From assembly GCA_015068525.1 (NCBI GenBank), contig SVKJ01000011.1, forward strand, positions 1 through 52,588: a stretch of DNA of 52,588 nt, given 5' to 3'. Origin of the DNA: Oscillospiraceae bacterium. Lineage in GTDB: Bacteria > Bacillota > Clostridia > UMGS1840 > HGM11507. The translations under genes were made by a program, and so were the position numbers. The first letter of the stretch is position 1. Every line of letters starts with the position of its first letter. Below, piece after piece: positions 1-8,602 of this stretch. The notes beneath the pieces were generated by a model. It was not told where the DNA came from. It did not search any database and saw nothing but the letters and a program-made list of their open reading frames with translations.

Positions 1-818
1 TTTTGCCCGTTTAGTTTTTTGTTGAATATATTTTTTTCATTAAGAAGTTCACTGTAGGTTATATCTACTTTTCTCAAAATTCCCGAAAGAGTTATAAATT
101 CATTGTTTTTATTTATTATAAATATTTCGGTACCGGGATATTCTTTTACGGTTTTGATTTCTCTTGCAAATCTTGTGCGTGGAATAGTTAAAATCAGATT
201 GTCCCATCCCATATCCTGAAATTTACTTTCAAGAGGAAGAATACACATAATGGAATTGTTGGAAATACCATCAACCGATACCTCTTTATAAGGCTTATAT
301 ATTCTTTCAGACTTTTCAATCATTGATAAAAATTGAGGGTATTCTATATCAGTATTTGCAAAGTGGGTTTTATATAATCTTTCGGTTGTATACAAGCCGT
401 TTGTACCCATCGCAAGATTGCAGTCGCTTCTTAAAAGGTATATATCCTCCAAAAAATCGCTGTCTGAAACTTTATAACTGTTCAGTTTGGATATAATTTT
501 TAAAAGTTCCACACGTTCATAGGAATTTATATTTTCGGTTGTAAAATTTGTTTTTAAAAGGGTTTCATTTTCGTTTATAAGAGATTTGACATTTTCTACT
601 CTTATAAGCATCTGCTCTGCAGAGGTTTTAAGTTGTTCTGAAATAATAAGATTTTTCTCAGCAGTTTCGCTTTTTACAACATTTATAACATTTATATATG
701 TGGCAATATTTATCAAAAGTGGTACAAGAAACACAATAATGTAAGATATCAATAGATATTTAAATACATTACTCTTTCTTATAACCGTATTTTTATTAAA
801 CAAACTGCTGATATTCAT
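1..818 (-). CDS. Membrane-anchored regulator (AraC type likely, or YesM-like sensor kinase), partial
   Basis: The first 272 residues of a protein that runs off the left edge, so its C-terminal output domain is not visible. Residues about 15-40 form a hydrophobic membrane segment containing the run YLLISYIIVFLVPLLINIA, followed by a polar, helical and probably extracellular region. That start is typical of the large AraC-family regulators with an N-terminal membrane and sensor part found beside LplABC-type sugar transporters; YesM-type histidine kinases look similar. The ATG at 818 follows the solute-binding gene by 15 bases with a GGTG ribosome site, so the two should share a transcript. It probably senses the saccharide or the loaded binding protein and controls this locus. 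The choice between AraC regulator and kinase needs sequence to the left. Confidence 0.7.
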   Translation of the reverse strand, partial: MNISSLFNKNTVIRKSNVFKYLLISYIIVFLVPLLINIATYINVINVVKSETAEKNLIISEQLKTSAEQMLIRVENVKSLINENETLLKTNFTTENINSYERVELLKIISKLNSYKVSDSDFLEDIYLLRSDCNLAMGTNGLYTTERLYKTHFANTDIEYPQFLSMIEKSERIYKPYKEVSVDGISNNSIMCILPLESKFQDMGWDNLILTIPRTRFAREIKTVKEYPGTEIFIINKNNEFITLSGILRKVDITYSELLNEKNIFNKKLNGQ

Positions 819-833
819 ATTTTTACACCGTAA

Positions 834-2471
834 TTATTCTGAGAATAATTTGCTTATATCTGTATCGTGCGGGATAATGTAATCGGGATACTGTTTGACA
901 AATCTGTCCTGAGCCTGCTGATACACTTTAAGAACTTCTTTTATTTCCATTTTTTCAAGTTGAGCTATATATTTGTCAAAATCGTCAAGAGGATAAGTTC
1001 CCATAACAAATTTAACAAAATGTTCGTCAACATAAGTTTTTATCGAATTAAGTTTGGAGGTTGTTGCCTTGATTTCTTCGGTGTTAAGAACTCCGACAAA
1101 GTTGTGGCGTGCTTCTTCTGCTTCTTTTGAGAATTTTCCCCAGATATCAACTGCTTCTTTTTGTACAGGCATAGAGAAGAACTGCTCTCCGTATCTTGTA
1201 TCAAGAACAAACGGACCGCTTCCGAAACTTCTTGCATAAGTTCTTCCCATTGTTGAGAAAGGTTTACCCTCAGGGTTATTGGTTAGAAGTTCGGTAAATG
1301 TAGGCACTCCGTTTTTCATTTCGTAACTTTCGCCTTCAACACCGAAATTATATATAAAATGTCCTTCTTTGCCATAAGCATAATCCAGCCATGCAACTGC
1401 AAGTTCAGGATTTTTACAGTCTTTTGATATTGCACAGTTTTTACTTCCTACAACGCTTGAAAGTGTTTCGATAGTTTGTTTATCGCCTTTTTGTAAAACA
1501 GGGTAGGCAACAGGCTGAAGAGCGAAATTAGCATCTTTTGTAAGTGTCAGATATCTTTGAAGACCGTTTCCTAAAACACCGATATATGCTCCGCCTTCGT
1601 TGTTTAAAATAGAAGAATCAACTATTTTACTGCTTAGTGTACTGAATTCTTTATCTAAAAGTCCTTCATTATACCAACTGTTTAACAAAGTAAGATAATC
1701 TTTGTATCTTGGGTCAAATGGTCCGTATTTAACTTCCCCGTTATCAACAAAAAAGTCATATTTGATACCATATGCACCAATCATAACATCTTTCTTTAAA
1801 TCAGAAGTTGTTAAAATAAGAGGTCTTTTTGCATTTTTCTTTGTTTTAAATGCTCTTAAAGTATTTGTCCAGTCGTCAATAGTTTCGGGTACGCTTAGGT
1901 TAAGTTCGCTAAGCCAGTCTTTACGGAAAATAGGACCGTTACCCTGACGAAGAACTGCACCACCTCTTAAAAGAGGAAATACAAGATGAGTTCCGTCTTC
2001 TTCAAGCACGTAAGGCAGTAAAAACGGATATTCTTCATATATTTTTGAAAGGTTCGGAGCGTGAGATTTTAATAAATCGTTTAATCTTATAACAACTCCA
2101 TCGTCATATGCTTTTGTAAGTCCGCCGGGATAATAACTCATTCCATCTATTATATCAGGATACGAACCCGAAGCAATCATTATATTAAACTGTTCAGATA
2201 CGTTACTCTGAACAGGATGTATAAATTCAATTTCTACATTTGTTCTTTTTTGAAGTTCTTTATACATTCCCATTTCATTAAAATTATCAACTACACCTAC
2301 CGAGCCGGAAAGCGGAACCCAATAAGTAAGTTTTGCTGTTTTGGAAAGAGGGAATTTTATTTCGCCCTCAAAAGCAGAAGAACTTCCTTCATTTTTGCAT
2401 CCTGAAAATCCGGCAATTACAAGCGCCGAAACAAGAAGTAATAATAAACTTTTTGTAAATACTTTTTTCAT
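834..2471 (-). CDS. Extracellular solute-binding lipoprotein of a saccharide ABC transporter (LplA/family 1 type)
   Basis: A 545-residue lipoprotein. The N-terminus has a basic start, a hydrophobic stretch and a lipobox ending FSGC, so Cys25 should be lipidated and the protein tethered outside the membrane. The body resembles large family 1 solute-binding proteins of the LplA type, with NFNEMGMYKELQKRTNVEIE near the start and a long C-terminal helical part. It should capture an oligosaccharide and pass it to the two permeases encoded divergently at 3020 and 4038. An AAAGGA ribosome site precedes the ATG at 2471. The membrane-bound regulator follows at once. The ligand cannot be read from the sequence. 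Confidence 0.9.
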   Translation of the reverse strand: MKKVFTKSLLLLLVSALVIAGFSGCKNEGSSSAFEGEIKFPLSKTAKLTYWVPLSGSVGVVDNFNEMGMYKELQKRTNVEIEFIHPVQSNVSEQFNIMIASGSYPDIIDGMSYYPGGLTKAYDDGVVIRLNDLLKSHAPNLSKIYEEYPFLLPYVLEEDGTHLVFPLLRGGAVLRQGNGPIFRKDWLSELNLSVPETIDDWTNTLRAFKTKKNAKRPLILTTSDLKKDVMIGAYGIKYDFFVDNGEVKYGPFDPRYKDYLTLLNSWYNEGLLDKEFSTLSSKIVDSSILNNEGGAYIGVLGNGLQRYLTLTKDANFALQPVAYPVLQKGDKQTIETLSSVVGSKNCAISKDCKNPELAVAWLDYAYGKEGHFIYNFGVEGESYEMKNGVPTFTELLTNNPEGKPFSTMGRTYARSFGSGPFVLDTRYGEQFFSMPVQKEAVDIWGKFSKEAEEARHNFVGVLNTEEIKATTSKLNSIKTYVDEHFVKFVMGTYPLDDFDKYIAQLEKMEIKEVLKVYQQAQDRFVKQYPDYIIPHDTDISKLFSE

Positions 2472-2540
2472 AGTAAAAATCCTTTCCTGATTTTGTTTTT
2501 ATACAATCTTACATTATAATGCTACCACAACGAATTTCTT

Positions 2541-2671
2541 GTGTAAATCTTCATTTTTTAGACTGAATTATCAAAATTTAAACCTTTTTTTATGATGAAT
2601 TTTATATCTTACTACATCATCGTTGTAATTCAAGGTTTTAAATATTAATTCTAAAAAATGAAGATTTACAC
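2541..2671. repeat. Long inverted repeat between the divergent transporter genes
   Basis: The arms at 2541-2562 and 2650-2671 are perfect 22-base reverse complements (left arm begins gtgtaaatcttcatttttta). The 87 bases between them contain further imperfect complementarity, such as atttaaacctt near 2578 against aaggttttaaat near 2630, and atgatga against catcat, so the whole could fold into a cruciform. The right arm contains the -35 box of the rightward promoter (2665-2670). I read it as a probable operator or control element for both transcription units. Confidence 0.8.
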
Positions 2672-2693
2672 GTTTTTTTCTTGTTGATATAAT
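2665..2693 (+). promoter_or_regulatory. Promoter of the permease operon
   Basis: TTTACA at 2665-2670, a 17-base spacer, and TATAAT at 2688-2693 preceded by TG with one base between (extended -10). The -35 box lies inside the right arm of the inverted repeat. Transcription would start near 2700, at the left end of the TTAA-flanked element, and read through that element to the permease gene at 3020. Confidence 0.7.
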
Positions 2694-2697
2694 TAGT

Positions 2698-2973
2698 TTA
2701 AGCAGATGCGTTAATATCCGAACTCGCCAAAACCTTTAAAATCCGGCTTTTTTGTCGTTGTCGCTTCCGATATACCTCGTATTATCGAAATCTTCCGTCT
2801 AAAAAAATCTCGAATTTAAAAGGTTTATGGTTCCTTGAATTTATTGTCTGGATTTTTTCAGACAATGCAAGGCAAAAACACAGCGAATATTAACATATTT
2901 GCGAGTATTTTAACGATGCAGTGGCGAAAAAATCCGACAAGAAACGAGTTTGGATACTAACGCATCTGCTTAA
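2698..2973. repeat. 276-bp MITE-like element with TTAA-ended terminal inverted repeats
   Basis: The 29-base ends at 2698-2726 and 2945-2973 are reverse complements with two mismatches; each outer edge is TTAA followed by GCAGATGCGTTA (read inward). TTAA could be a duplicated target or part of the repeat. The interior is non-coding, with base composition and short words unlike the surroundings, and carries a perfect hairpin at 2843-2866 (attgtctg, loop, cagacaat). No transposase is present. Together with the long inverted repeat it fills the 548-base gap between the binding-protein and permease genes. Confidence 0.7.
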
Positions 2974-3019
2974 GATAAAAATGAAAGGGAGGCGGATTCC
3001 GTAATATCGGAACTGAGTT

Positions 3020-3988
3020 ATGACACTTGCAAAATCAGAAAAAAATATTAAACAGCAAACCTTGTGCCCACGAAGTGAAAGCACTTGGCAGAAAATAAAA
3101 AATGACTATCAGAAGAATTATATTGTAATATGGATGATGACGGTTGTTGTTGCCTACTATGTAATATTCCATTATGCACCAATGTATGGAATAATTATGG
3201 CATTTAAAGATTTCAGTGTTGCAAAGGGTATCAGCGGAAGCGACTGGGTAGGGCTTGAGCATTTTAAAAATTTCTTTAATGATATTTATGCATGGAGAAT
3301 TATAAGAAACACTCTTCTTCTTAGTTTATATCATCTTGTTTTCGGTTTTCCTTTCCCAATTATCCTTGCACTTTTATTAAACGAAGTAAGAAGTAAGTTT
3401 TTTAAAAAGACAGTTCAGTCGATTACATATCTTCCGCATTTTATTTCAGTAGTTGTTATTTGCGGTATGGTTGTAGAATTTACATCACATTCCGGACTTA
3501 TCAATGATATTATTGCAATGTTTGGCGGAGAAAGAACAAGTTTTTTACTTGATCAGAAATATTTCAGAACGATATATACTATTACAGGTATATGGCAGAA
3601 TTTAGGTTGGGATTCAATTATATATCTTGCGGCACTAACGGCAGTCGATCCCGAACTTTACGAAGCGGCAAGTATTGACGGAGCAGGGAGATTTAAACAG
3701 TTTTTACATGTAACTCTTCCTTCAATTTTACCAACGATTATAGTTTTACTTATTCTTAATATGGGTAAGTTTATGTCCCAGGGTTCAGAAAAAGTAATTC
3801 TATTATATAATGAAAACACTTATGAAACAGCCGATGTTATATCCTCATTTGTTTACAGAAGAGGTCTTATAAATGCAGACTACAGTTTCAGTACGGCAGT
3901 TGGATTGTTTAACTCTCTTGTTAATCTTTTACTTGTGGTTTCAACAAATACATTAAGTAAAAAATTCAGTGAGTCAAGTTTGTGGTAA
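3020..3988 (+). CDS. Saccharide ABC transporter permease, LplB type
   Basis: A 322-residue inner-membrane permease with six predicted membrane helices. The N-terminal segment contains FHYAPMYGIIMAFKDF, a hallmark of the LplB/YtcP group, and the cytoplasmic EAA loop is present as EAASIDGAGRFKQFLHVTLP, the site that docks the ATPase. It should form a heterodimer with the next gene product. No ATPase gene lies in this locus, as is usual for these systems, which borrow a shared MsmX/UgpC-type ATPase. A stop lies in frame just upstream of ATG 3020, so no longer start is possible; the ribosome site GGAA is weak, while a better gggagg sits about 25 bases upstream. Confidence 0.92.
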   Translation: MTLAKSEKNIKQQTLCPRSESTWQKIKNDYQKNYIVIWMMTVVVAYYVIFHYAPMYGIIMAFKDFSVAKGISGSDWVGLEHFKNFFNDIYAWRIIRNTLLLSLYHLVFGFPFPIILALLLNEVRSKFFKKTVQSITYLPHFISVVVICGMVVEFTSHSGLINDIIAMFGGERTSFLLDQKYFRTIYTITGIWQNLGWDSIIYLAALTAVDPELYEAASIDGAGRFKQFLHVTLPSILPTIIVLLILNMGKFMSQGSEKVILLYNENTYETADVISSFVYRRGLINADYSFSTAVGLFNSLVNLLLVVSTNTLSKKFSESSLW

Positions 3989-4004
3989 TCAGGGGTTCGA
4001 CTTC

Positions 4005-4027
4005 CGAGTGCCAACGCATCTGCTTAA
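4005..4027. repeat. Relic of the end of the TTAA-flanked element
   Basis: The 15 bases at 4013-4027 (aacgcatctgcttaa) are identical to the right terminus of the element at 2698-2973, and cgagt at 4005-4009 matches the inner part of that terminus with a shortened join. It sits in the 49-base gap between the two permease genes, immediately before the AAAGGAGG ribosome site of the second. Confidence 0.6.
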
Positions 4028-4037
4028 AAGGAGGATA

Positions 4038-4925
4038 ATGAAAATGACAATTAAAAGAGGAATAGGCTCTAAAATTTTTGATACGTTTAATGTGATTATA
4101 CTTTCGGTACTATCACTTGTGGCTTTATATCCGTTTTTGTATGTTTTGTTTGTTTCTTTCAGTAATGCACAAGAACTTACTGCATATTCAGGAATTGTGT
4201 ATAAACCGGTAGGGTTCTCTCTTGCCGCGTATAAAGCTGTTTTTGAAAACAGGGATATATATGTAGGATATATGAATACTTTGTTTTATGTCGGAGTGGG
4301 TACAATAGTAAATATTATTATGACATGTATTGCTGCTTACGGAATTTCAAGAAAGAATTTTTACTGGAAAAAGGCTCTTACAACGATGATTGTTATAACA
4401 ATGTTTTTTGGAGGCGGTTTGATACCACATTTTCTTGTTATAAAAAATCTTGGACTTTTAAACAGCAGGTGGGTTCTTATTTTACCTACTGCCATAAGCA
4501 CATACAATCTTATGATTTTAAAAACGACTTTTCAGAATATGCCCGACAGCATTGAAGAGGCGGCAAAGATAGACGGAGCAAATGATTTTGTTATATTGTT
4601 TAAAATTTTGTTCCCTCTTGCACTTCCTACAATTGCAGTTGTAACATTGTACTATGCAGTCGGACACTGGAACTCATGGTTTAATGCTATGATTTACATA
4701 ACAGACAGGGATAAATTCCCTCTTCAGCTTTTCTTAAGAGAAATTCTTATATCTAATAATACCGACCAGATGATGCAGGATACAGTAACTGCTGATAAGG
4801 AGCAAATTTCTGAAACTATTCAGTATGCTACAATTATAGTTTCTACAATTCCGATTTTGTTCCTATATCCTTTCTTGCAAAAATACTTCGTAAAAGGTAT
4901 AATGGTAGGTGCGGTAAAAGGTTAA
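4038..4925 (+). CDS. Saccharide ABC transporter permease, LplC/YtcP type
   Basis: A 295-residue inner-membrane permease, partner of the LplB-like protein. The EAA loop reads EEAAKIDGANDFVILFKILF followed by PLALP, and the C-terminus FVKGIMVGAVKG is the standard ending of the LplC group. I place the start at ATG 4038 because a full AAAGGAGG ribosome site lies at 4027-4034. An upstream in-frame ATG at 3969 lies inside the preceding gene and would add residues encoded by the repeat relic. The gene is cotranscribed with its neighbours; the next start follows 14 bases after the stop. Confidence 0.92.
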   Translation: MKMTIKRGIGSKIFDTFNVIILSVLSLVALYPFLYVLFVSFSNAQELTAYSGIVYKPVGFSLAAYKAVFENRDIYVGYMNTLFYVGVGTIVNIIMTCIAAYGISRKNFYWKKALTTMIVITMFFGGGLIPHFLVIKNLGLLNSRWVLILPTAISTYNLMILKTTFQNMPDSIEEAAKIDGANDFVILFKILFPLALPTIAVVTLYYAVGHWNSWFNAMIYITDRDKFPLQLFLREILISNNTDQMMQDTVTADKEQISETIQYATIIVSTIPILFLYPFLQKYFVKGIMVGAVKG

Positions 4926-4939
4926 AACAGGAGGTTAGT

Positions 4940-7654
4940 ATGAATAAAAATATATTATGCATAGTTACTTCAATATTTATTTTAATACAAAGTTTTACTT
5001 TTGTCGATGCTTCGGCATATCAGAATATTGCTGCTCATGCAGAGTTAACTCCGCTTACACTGCGTTCATCAAATGACCATCTTCTCGTAAATGATGGGAT
5101 TAAGTTTGTTTCAAAACATTCTGAGGCGTGGCAGATAAGAAAAAACACGTGGATGAAATTTGATTTTAAAGAAGCCGTTTCTTTTAATAAACTTGATGTT
5201 TATGAGGTCAATACGAGCAAAGTACAAAGATTAAAAGGCTATAAAATAGAAGCGTCAAAAAATGGGGTTGACTGGGAAACCCTTTCGTATAAGGACGATA
5301 CAAACAATACCTGCCCTGAAATTATTGACGAAAAGCATTTTAAAGGCTCTTATGAATTTGAAAAAGTAACAGCACGATACTTAAGGTTTACTGTTATTGC
5401 TGCTGTTGACCCAAGCGGAAATGCAAATAAAAATATTGGATATGTAGAGGAAATAGAAGTTTTTGATACAATGCCCGATATAAAGGGAAGAGTCATTGAA
5501 GGGGAAGATATACCTGATGAGATAATAAATATTAAAAGCGAAATTAAATTTGTTGACTATTCAGAAATAATGGAAAATGAATCCAACTGGATAAAAGAGC
5601 AACAAATTATTTGCCCGGAAAGTCCGATTGACGGTGCAATAGTAAGAAATAAAAATCATCCTCAGAAGGATACAAAAACTGACAAAACATATTACACCAT
5701 AGAACCGTATTTTACAACTCTTGGTTTAATAGGACTTTTAGATATACCATCAGAAGAAAATATAACAGTTGTAAAAAGATGGGTGGACTGGTATTTAAGA
5801 CATATCAACAGAGAACCTGATAAATATGGTCTTACGGGAACAATTTACACAAGAAACGTAAATGCAAATGATTATACTGATTACTGGTCAACAGGTGATT
5901 ACTCTGCATCTGATTCCAGAGGTACAACATTTATAATGCTTGTTAAAAAACTTTATGATGTTTCGGGTGATGCCAAGTTTATTATTGACAGAAAAGCTGA
6001 TCTGGAACTTGCTTTTGATTCTGCCGCTGTTGCTACGATGAAAGAGGACGGACTGACTGAAGCCAAAAATCAGGATGGTCACAGAACAAAATACCTTCAG
6101 GATAATGTTCAGGTGCTTTCGGCGCTCAAAGATATGGTTTATCTTGAAGAAAATGTTTTTAAAGATAATTTGAAAACGGAATTTTACAAAGAATATCTTA
6201 ATATGAGTCAGACAGGCTTAGAGAGTATGTATATGCCTGACAGTGAAGAATACATTTATTACATAACGCCAAACAAGGTAAGGCTTACGGAGTGGAACAC
6301 ATTTTACGGTGATGCAGTAAGTCAGGTATTTCCTATAATGTATGATATTATTGATTTTGATTCTCTCCGTGCAATTAAACTTTATAATAAGTTTAATGCA
6401 GAACAGCCTAACAGGGTTGCAAGAGTGAAAGAAACTGATTTTCCATGGATGGCAACGGGTATAATTTCTGCAAAAATGGGGGATAGATTAAGGGTTAATG
6501 AACAGTTGGCAACTATGGAAGATAAATATATGAATAACGGAAGATTGTGGACATGGTATATTTACGAATCGGGAAATACTATCCGTGCCGCGAAAGAAAT
6601 GAGAGACAGACTTAATCTTGCACTTACAAAAAATGCATTTGCAGACGGGATTGAAAATAAAGCCCTGACGGATGGTGGAATTCATACTGTCACACAAGGA
6701 GTTTCTGAAATAGTTGTAGATTTAGGTAAACCTGTAAATGTAAACAGAGCAATTTTAAAATCAGACCAAACCTATAAAATTTCTTATTCAAATGATAATT
6801 TAAGTTATACTGACATAGTTTCATCTTCAGGCGATGTGGTTGATTTTGGCGCTGTAAAGGGCAGATATTTTAAATTTTCACTTTTCTCTCCATCTTCTGT
6901 CAAGGAGGCGGAATTATATTATGAACCTGTTAACATAAGTGACGGTAAGCAGGTTTATGCTTCCAGCGGGAATCCTTTCCTTGCAAATGATAATTCAACT
7001 GTTACAAAATGGATAAGCAGTATGGAAACTAATTCGTATTATAAAATAGATTTAGGTGACAGGCAGGAATTTGATACTGTTGAAATTTTATGGGATTATA
7101 ATAATTGCGCGAAAAATTATGGAATTTACGTTTCTGATGACGATAAAACATATTTAAAAGTCGCATCTTCATCAACAATCGGCAGTAATACTGTAACGGA
7201 ATTTATTCCTAAGAAAGCAAGATATATAAAAATTGTAAATGAAGATAATATAAGAGAATCAACAGGCATATTTGAAGTAAGAGTCTATAATAATGGTTCT
7301 TCGGAAGAATATAAGATATATGTAGACAATAGCAAACTTTCATTTGATGTCGCACCTGTTCTTGTAAACGATAGACTTTTAGTTCCTTTCAGAGTAATTT
7401 GCGAAGCACTCGGAATGCAGGTTGACTGGCAGGATGACACTCAGACTGTCACTGCATCAAAAGATGGCAAAAAGATTGTTATGGTAATTGGCAACAGTGA
7501 CATAGAAGTCGATGGTAAAATTATAAAAAGCGATGCTGCTCCTATGCTTTATAATTCAAGAACACTGATACCTCTTAGATTTTTGGCAGAAAATATAGGC
7601 GCATCAGTTTACTGGGACGCAGATACAAACACGGTTAGTATTACAACCAGATAG
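4940..7654 (+). CDS. Secreted multidomain carbohydrate-active protein (discoidin domains, toroid-like core, copper-amine-oxidase-N-like tail)
   Basis: A 904-residue exported protein. A signal peptide covers residues 1 to about 26 (cleavage after DASA). Residues about 27-180 look like an F5/8 type C (discoidin, CBM32-like) domain. Residues about 190-560 are rich in Trp and Tyr and helical, including VVKRWVDWYLRHINREPDKY, and resemble a six-hairpin glycosidase or lyase fold; I cannot name the family. Two more discoidin-like units follow (about 565-660 and 665-785). The tail (about 790-904) carries two copies of the copper amine oxidase N-terminal-like motif, with RLLVPFRVICEALGMQVDW and RTLIPLRFLAENIGASVYW; in Clostridia this module is a common secreted add-on. 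The locus implies breakdown of a polysaccharide whose fragments the transporter imports. The ribosome site is AGGAGG. Confidence 0.75.
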   Translation: MNKNILCIVTSIFILIQSFTFVDASAYQNIAAHAELTPLTLRSSNDHLLVNDGIKFVSKHSEAWQIRKNTWMKFDFKEAVSFNKLDVYEVNTSKVQRLKGYKIEASKNGVDWETLSYKDDTNNTCPEIIDEKHFKGSYEFEKVTARYLRFTVIAAVDPSGNANKNIGYVEEIEVFDTMPDIKGRVIEGEDIPDEIINIKSEIKFVDYSEIMENESNWIKEQQIICPESPIDGAIVRNKNHPQKDTKTDKTYYTIEPYFTTLGLIGLLDIPSEENITVVKRWVDWYLRHINREPDKYGLTGTIYTRNVNANDYTDYWSTGDYSASDSRGTTFIMLVKKLYDVSGDAKFIIDRKADLELAFDSAAVATMKEDGLTEAKNQDGHRTKYLQDNVQVLSALKDMVYLEENVFKDNLKTEFYKEYLNMSQTGLESMYMPDSEEYIYYITPNKVRLTEWNTFYGDAVSQVFPIMYDIIDFDSLRAIKLYNKFNAEQPNRVARVKETDFPWMATGIISAKMGDRLRVNEQLATMEDKYMNNGRLWTWYIYESGNTIRAAKEMRDRLNLALTKNAFADGIENKALTDGGIHTVTQGVSEIVVDLGKPVNVNRAILKSDQTYKISYSNDNLSYTDIVSSSGDVVDFGAVKGRYFKFSLFSPSSVKEAELYYEPVNISDGKQVYASSGNPFLANDNSTVTKWISSMETNSYYKIDLGDRQEFDTVEILWDYNNCAKNYGIYVSDDDKTYLKVASSSTIGSNTVTEFIPKKARYIKIVNEDNIRESTGIFEVRVYNNGSSEEYKIYVDNSKLSFDVAPVLVNDRLLVPFRVICEALGMQVDWQDDTQTVTASKDGKKIVMVIGNSDIEVDGKIIKSDAAPMLYNSRTLIPLRFLAENIGASVYWDADTNTVSITTR

Positions 7655-7663
7655 GTAGTAAAA

Positions 7664-8416
7664 ATGTTTAACAGTTATTTAAAACCCGGAAAGGGTGTAC
7701 CAAAAAACGAAAAGCCACGAAATGCAAGGCAGCAATTTTTCTTTGTTGCAGGAACAAACTTAAAAAAGTTGTTTTTTATTAATATAATTAATCTTCTTGC
7801 TTTTGTACCTCTTGCCATATTTCTTTTGTGCATAAAAAATGAACTTAATATCAGTGAAGGATATGGATATATTTATGATATATTATCATTTATAATAATT
7901 GTTATTCTCGGAATTCCGCCTTTTTCTGTCGGGATAAATAATGTTATGTCATTATTTGCAAAGAATGAAGCGGTATTTACATCGGATATTTTTGATGCTA
8001 TGAAGGATAATTTTAAACAGAGTATGATAATTTTTCTTGTAAACATTATTGTAGTCTATGTCTTCACAGTTAATTATAAATTTTATGTTGTGGTACAGGC
8101 AGGAAATACGGCTCTAAAAATATTATTGTATATAACGTTTTTCGTGTTTCTTATAATGAATATGTATGTATATCAGCTTATGCTTAACTATAAAATTTCA
8201 GTTTTTAAGATTTATGAAAAAGCACTTATGTTTACAATTATTTTATTACCGCAAAATATCCTTTTGATTATTCTGATTGCCTTATCAGGTGCTTTGATAT
8301 TTTCTTTAAATACCATTTTGGGATATTTTCTGGCAGGTGTTGTGGCTTTTTCTTTTATATCGCTTTTACTAAATGTTTACGTTCACTATACGATAAAAAA
8401 ATATTCGGTTTCATAA
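7664..8416 (+). CDS. YesL-like (DUF624) membrane protein
   Basis: A 250-residue protein with a soluble N-terminal 40 residues and about five to six membrane helices. The segment DIFDAMKDNFKQSMIIFLVN resembles the conserved region of YesL/DUF624 proteins, which are commonly found beside LplABC-type saccharide transporters. The exact function of that family is unknown. It starts 9 bases after the secreted protein and ends the operon, followed directly by a terminator. The family call rests on pattern and context, not on an alignment. Confidence 0.65.
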   Translation: MFNSYLKPGKGVPKNEKPRNARQQFFFVAGTNLKKLFFINIINLLAFVPLAIFLLCIKNELNISEGYGYIYDILSFIIIVILGIPPFSVGINNVMSLFAKNEAVFTSDIFDAMKDNFKQSMIIFLVNIIVVYVFTVNYKFYVVVQAGNTALKILLYITFFVFLIMNMYVYQLMLNYKISVFKIYEKALMFTIILLPQNILLIILIALSGALIFSLNTILGYFLAGVVAFSFISLLLNVYVHYTIKKYSVS

Positions 8417-8452
8417 AAAAAGAAGGTGTTCAAATTTTGAACACCCTTTTTA
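8415..8452. terminator. Bidirectional terminator
   Basis: An A-run (8415-8421), inverted repeat ggtgttcaaa / tttgaacacc (8425-8434 and 8436-8445), then cttttttt-like T-run (8446-8451). It should end the rightward transporter operon and, read on the other strand, the leftward small-protein operon. Confidence 0.85.
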
Positions 8453-8598
8453 GGAGATAGGAAAAATTCGTTCATATCAAAAAGTATAAATTCTAAAGAT
8501 TTTTTTAAAAATCTTTACCTTCATTTTGCCTTTTGCATTTACGGGAGGGCACTTAAGGCCCTCCCCCTACAATCGGTCTGGAGTTTTTTAACATCTCC
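8453..8598 (-). repeat. Dispersed intergenic repeat, copy 1
   Basis: A 146-base non-coding unit that is homologous, in opposite orientation, to 33820-34061. Shared blocks read on the minus strand include tgttaaaaaactccagaccg, the GC-rich hairpin gggagggcc...ggccctccc-like core (8543-8565), a gcaaaa heptamer pair (8523-8536), a hairpin built on aaagattttt, and atgaacgaattt. Its ends are ggagat (8453-8458) and atctcc (8593-8598), which are complementary. Confidence 0.85.
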
Positions 8599-8602
8599 AA
8601 AT

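Noticed and set aside
2890..3084. A 64-codon minus-strand frame over the TTAA-ended element and the start of the permease gene.
   Set aside because: No ribosome site or protein-like pattern; it crosses the element boundary.
3969..4037. Upstream in-frame start for the second permease.
   Set aside because: It lies within the first permease gene without a ribosome site and would translate a repeat relic; ATG 4038 has a full AAAGGAGG.
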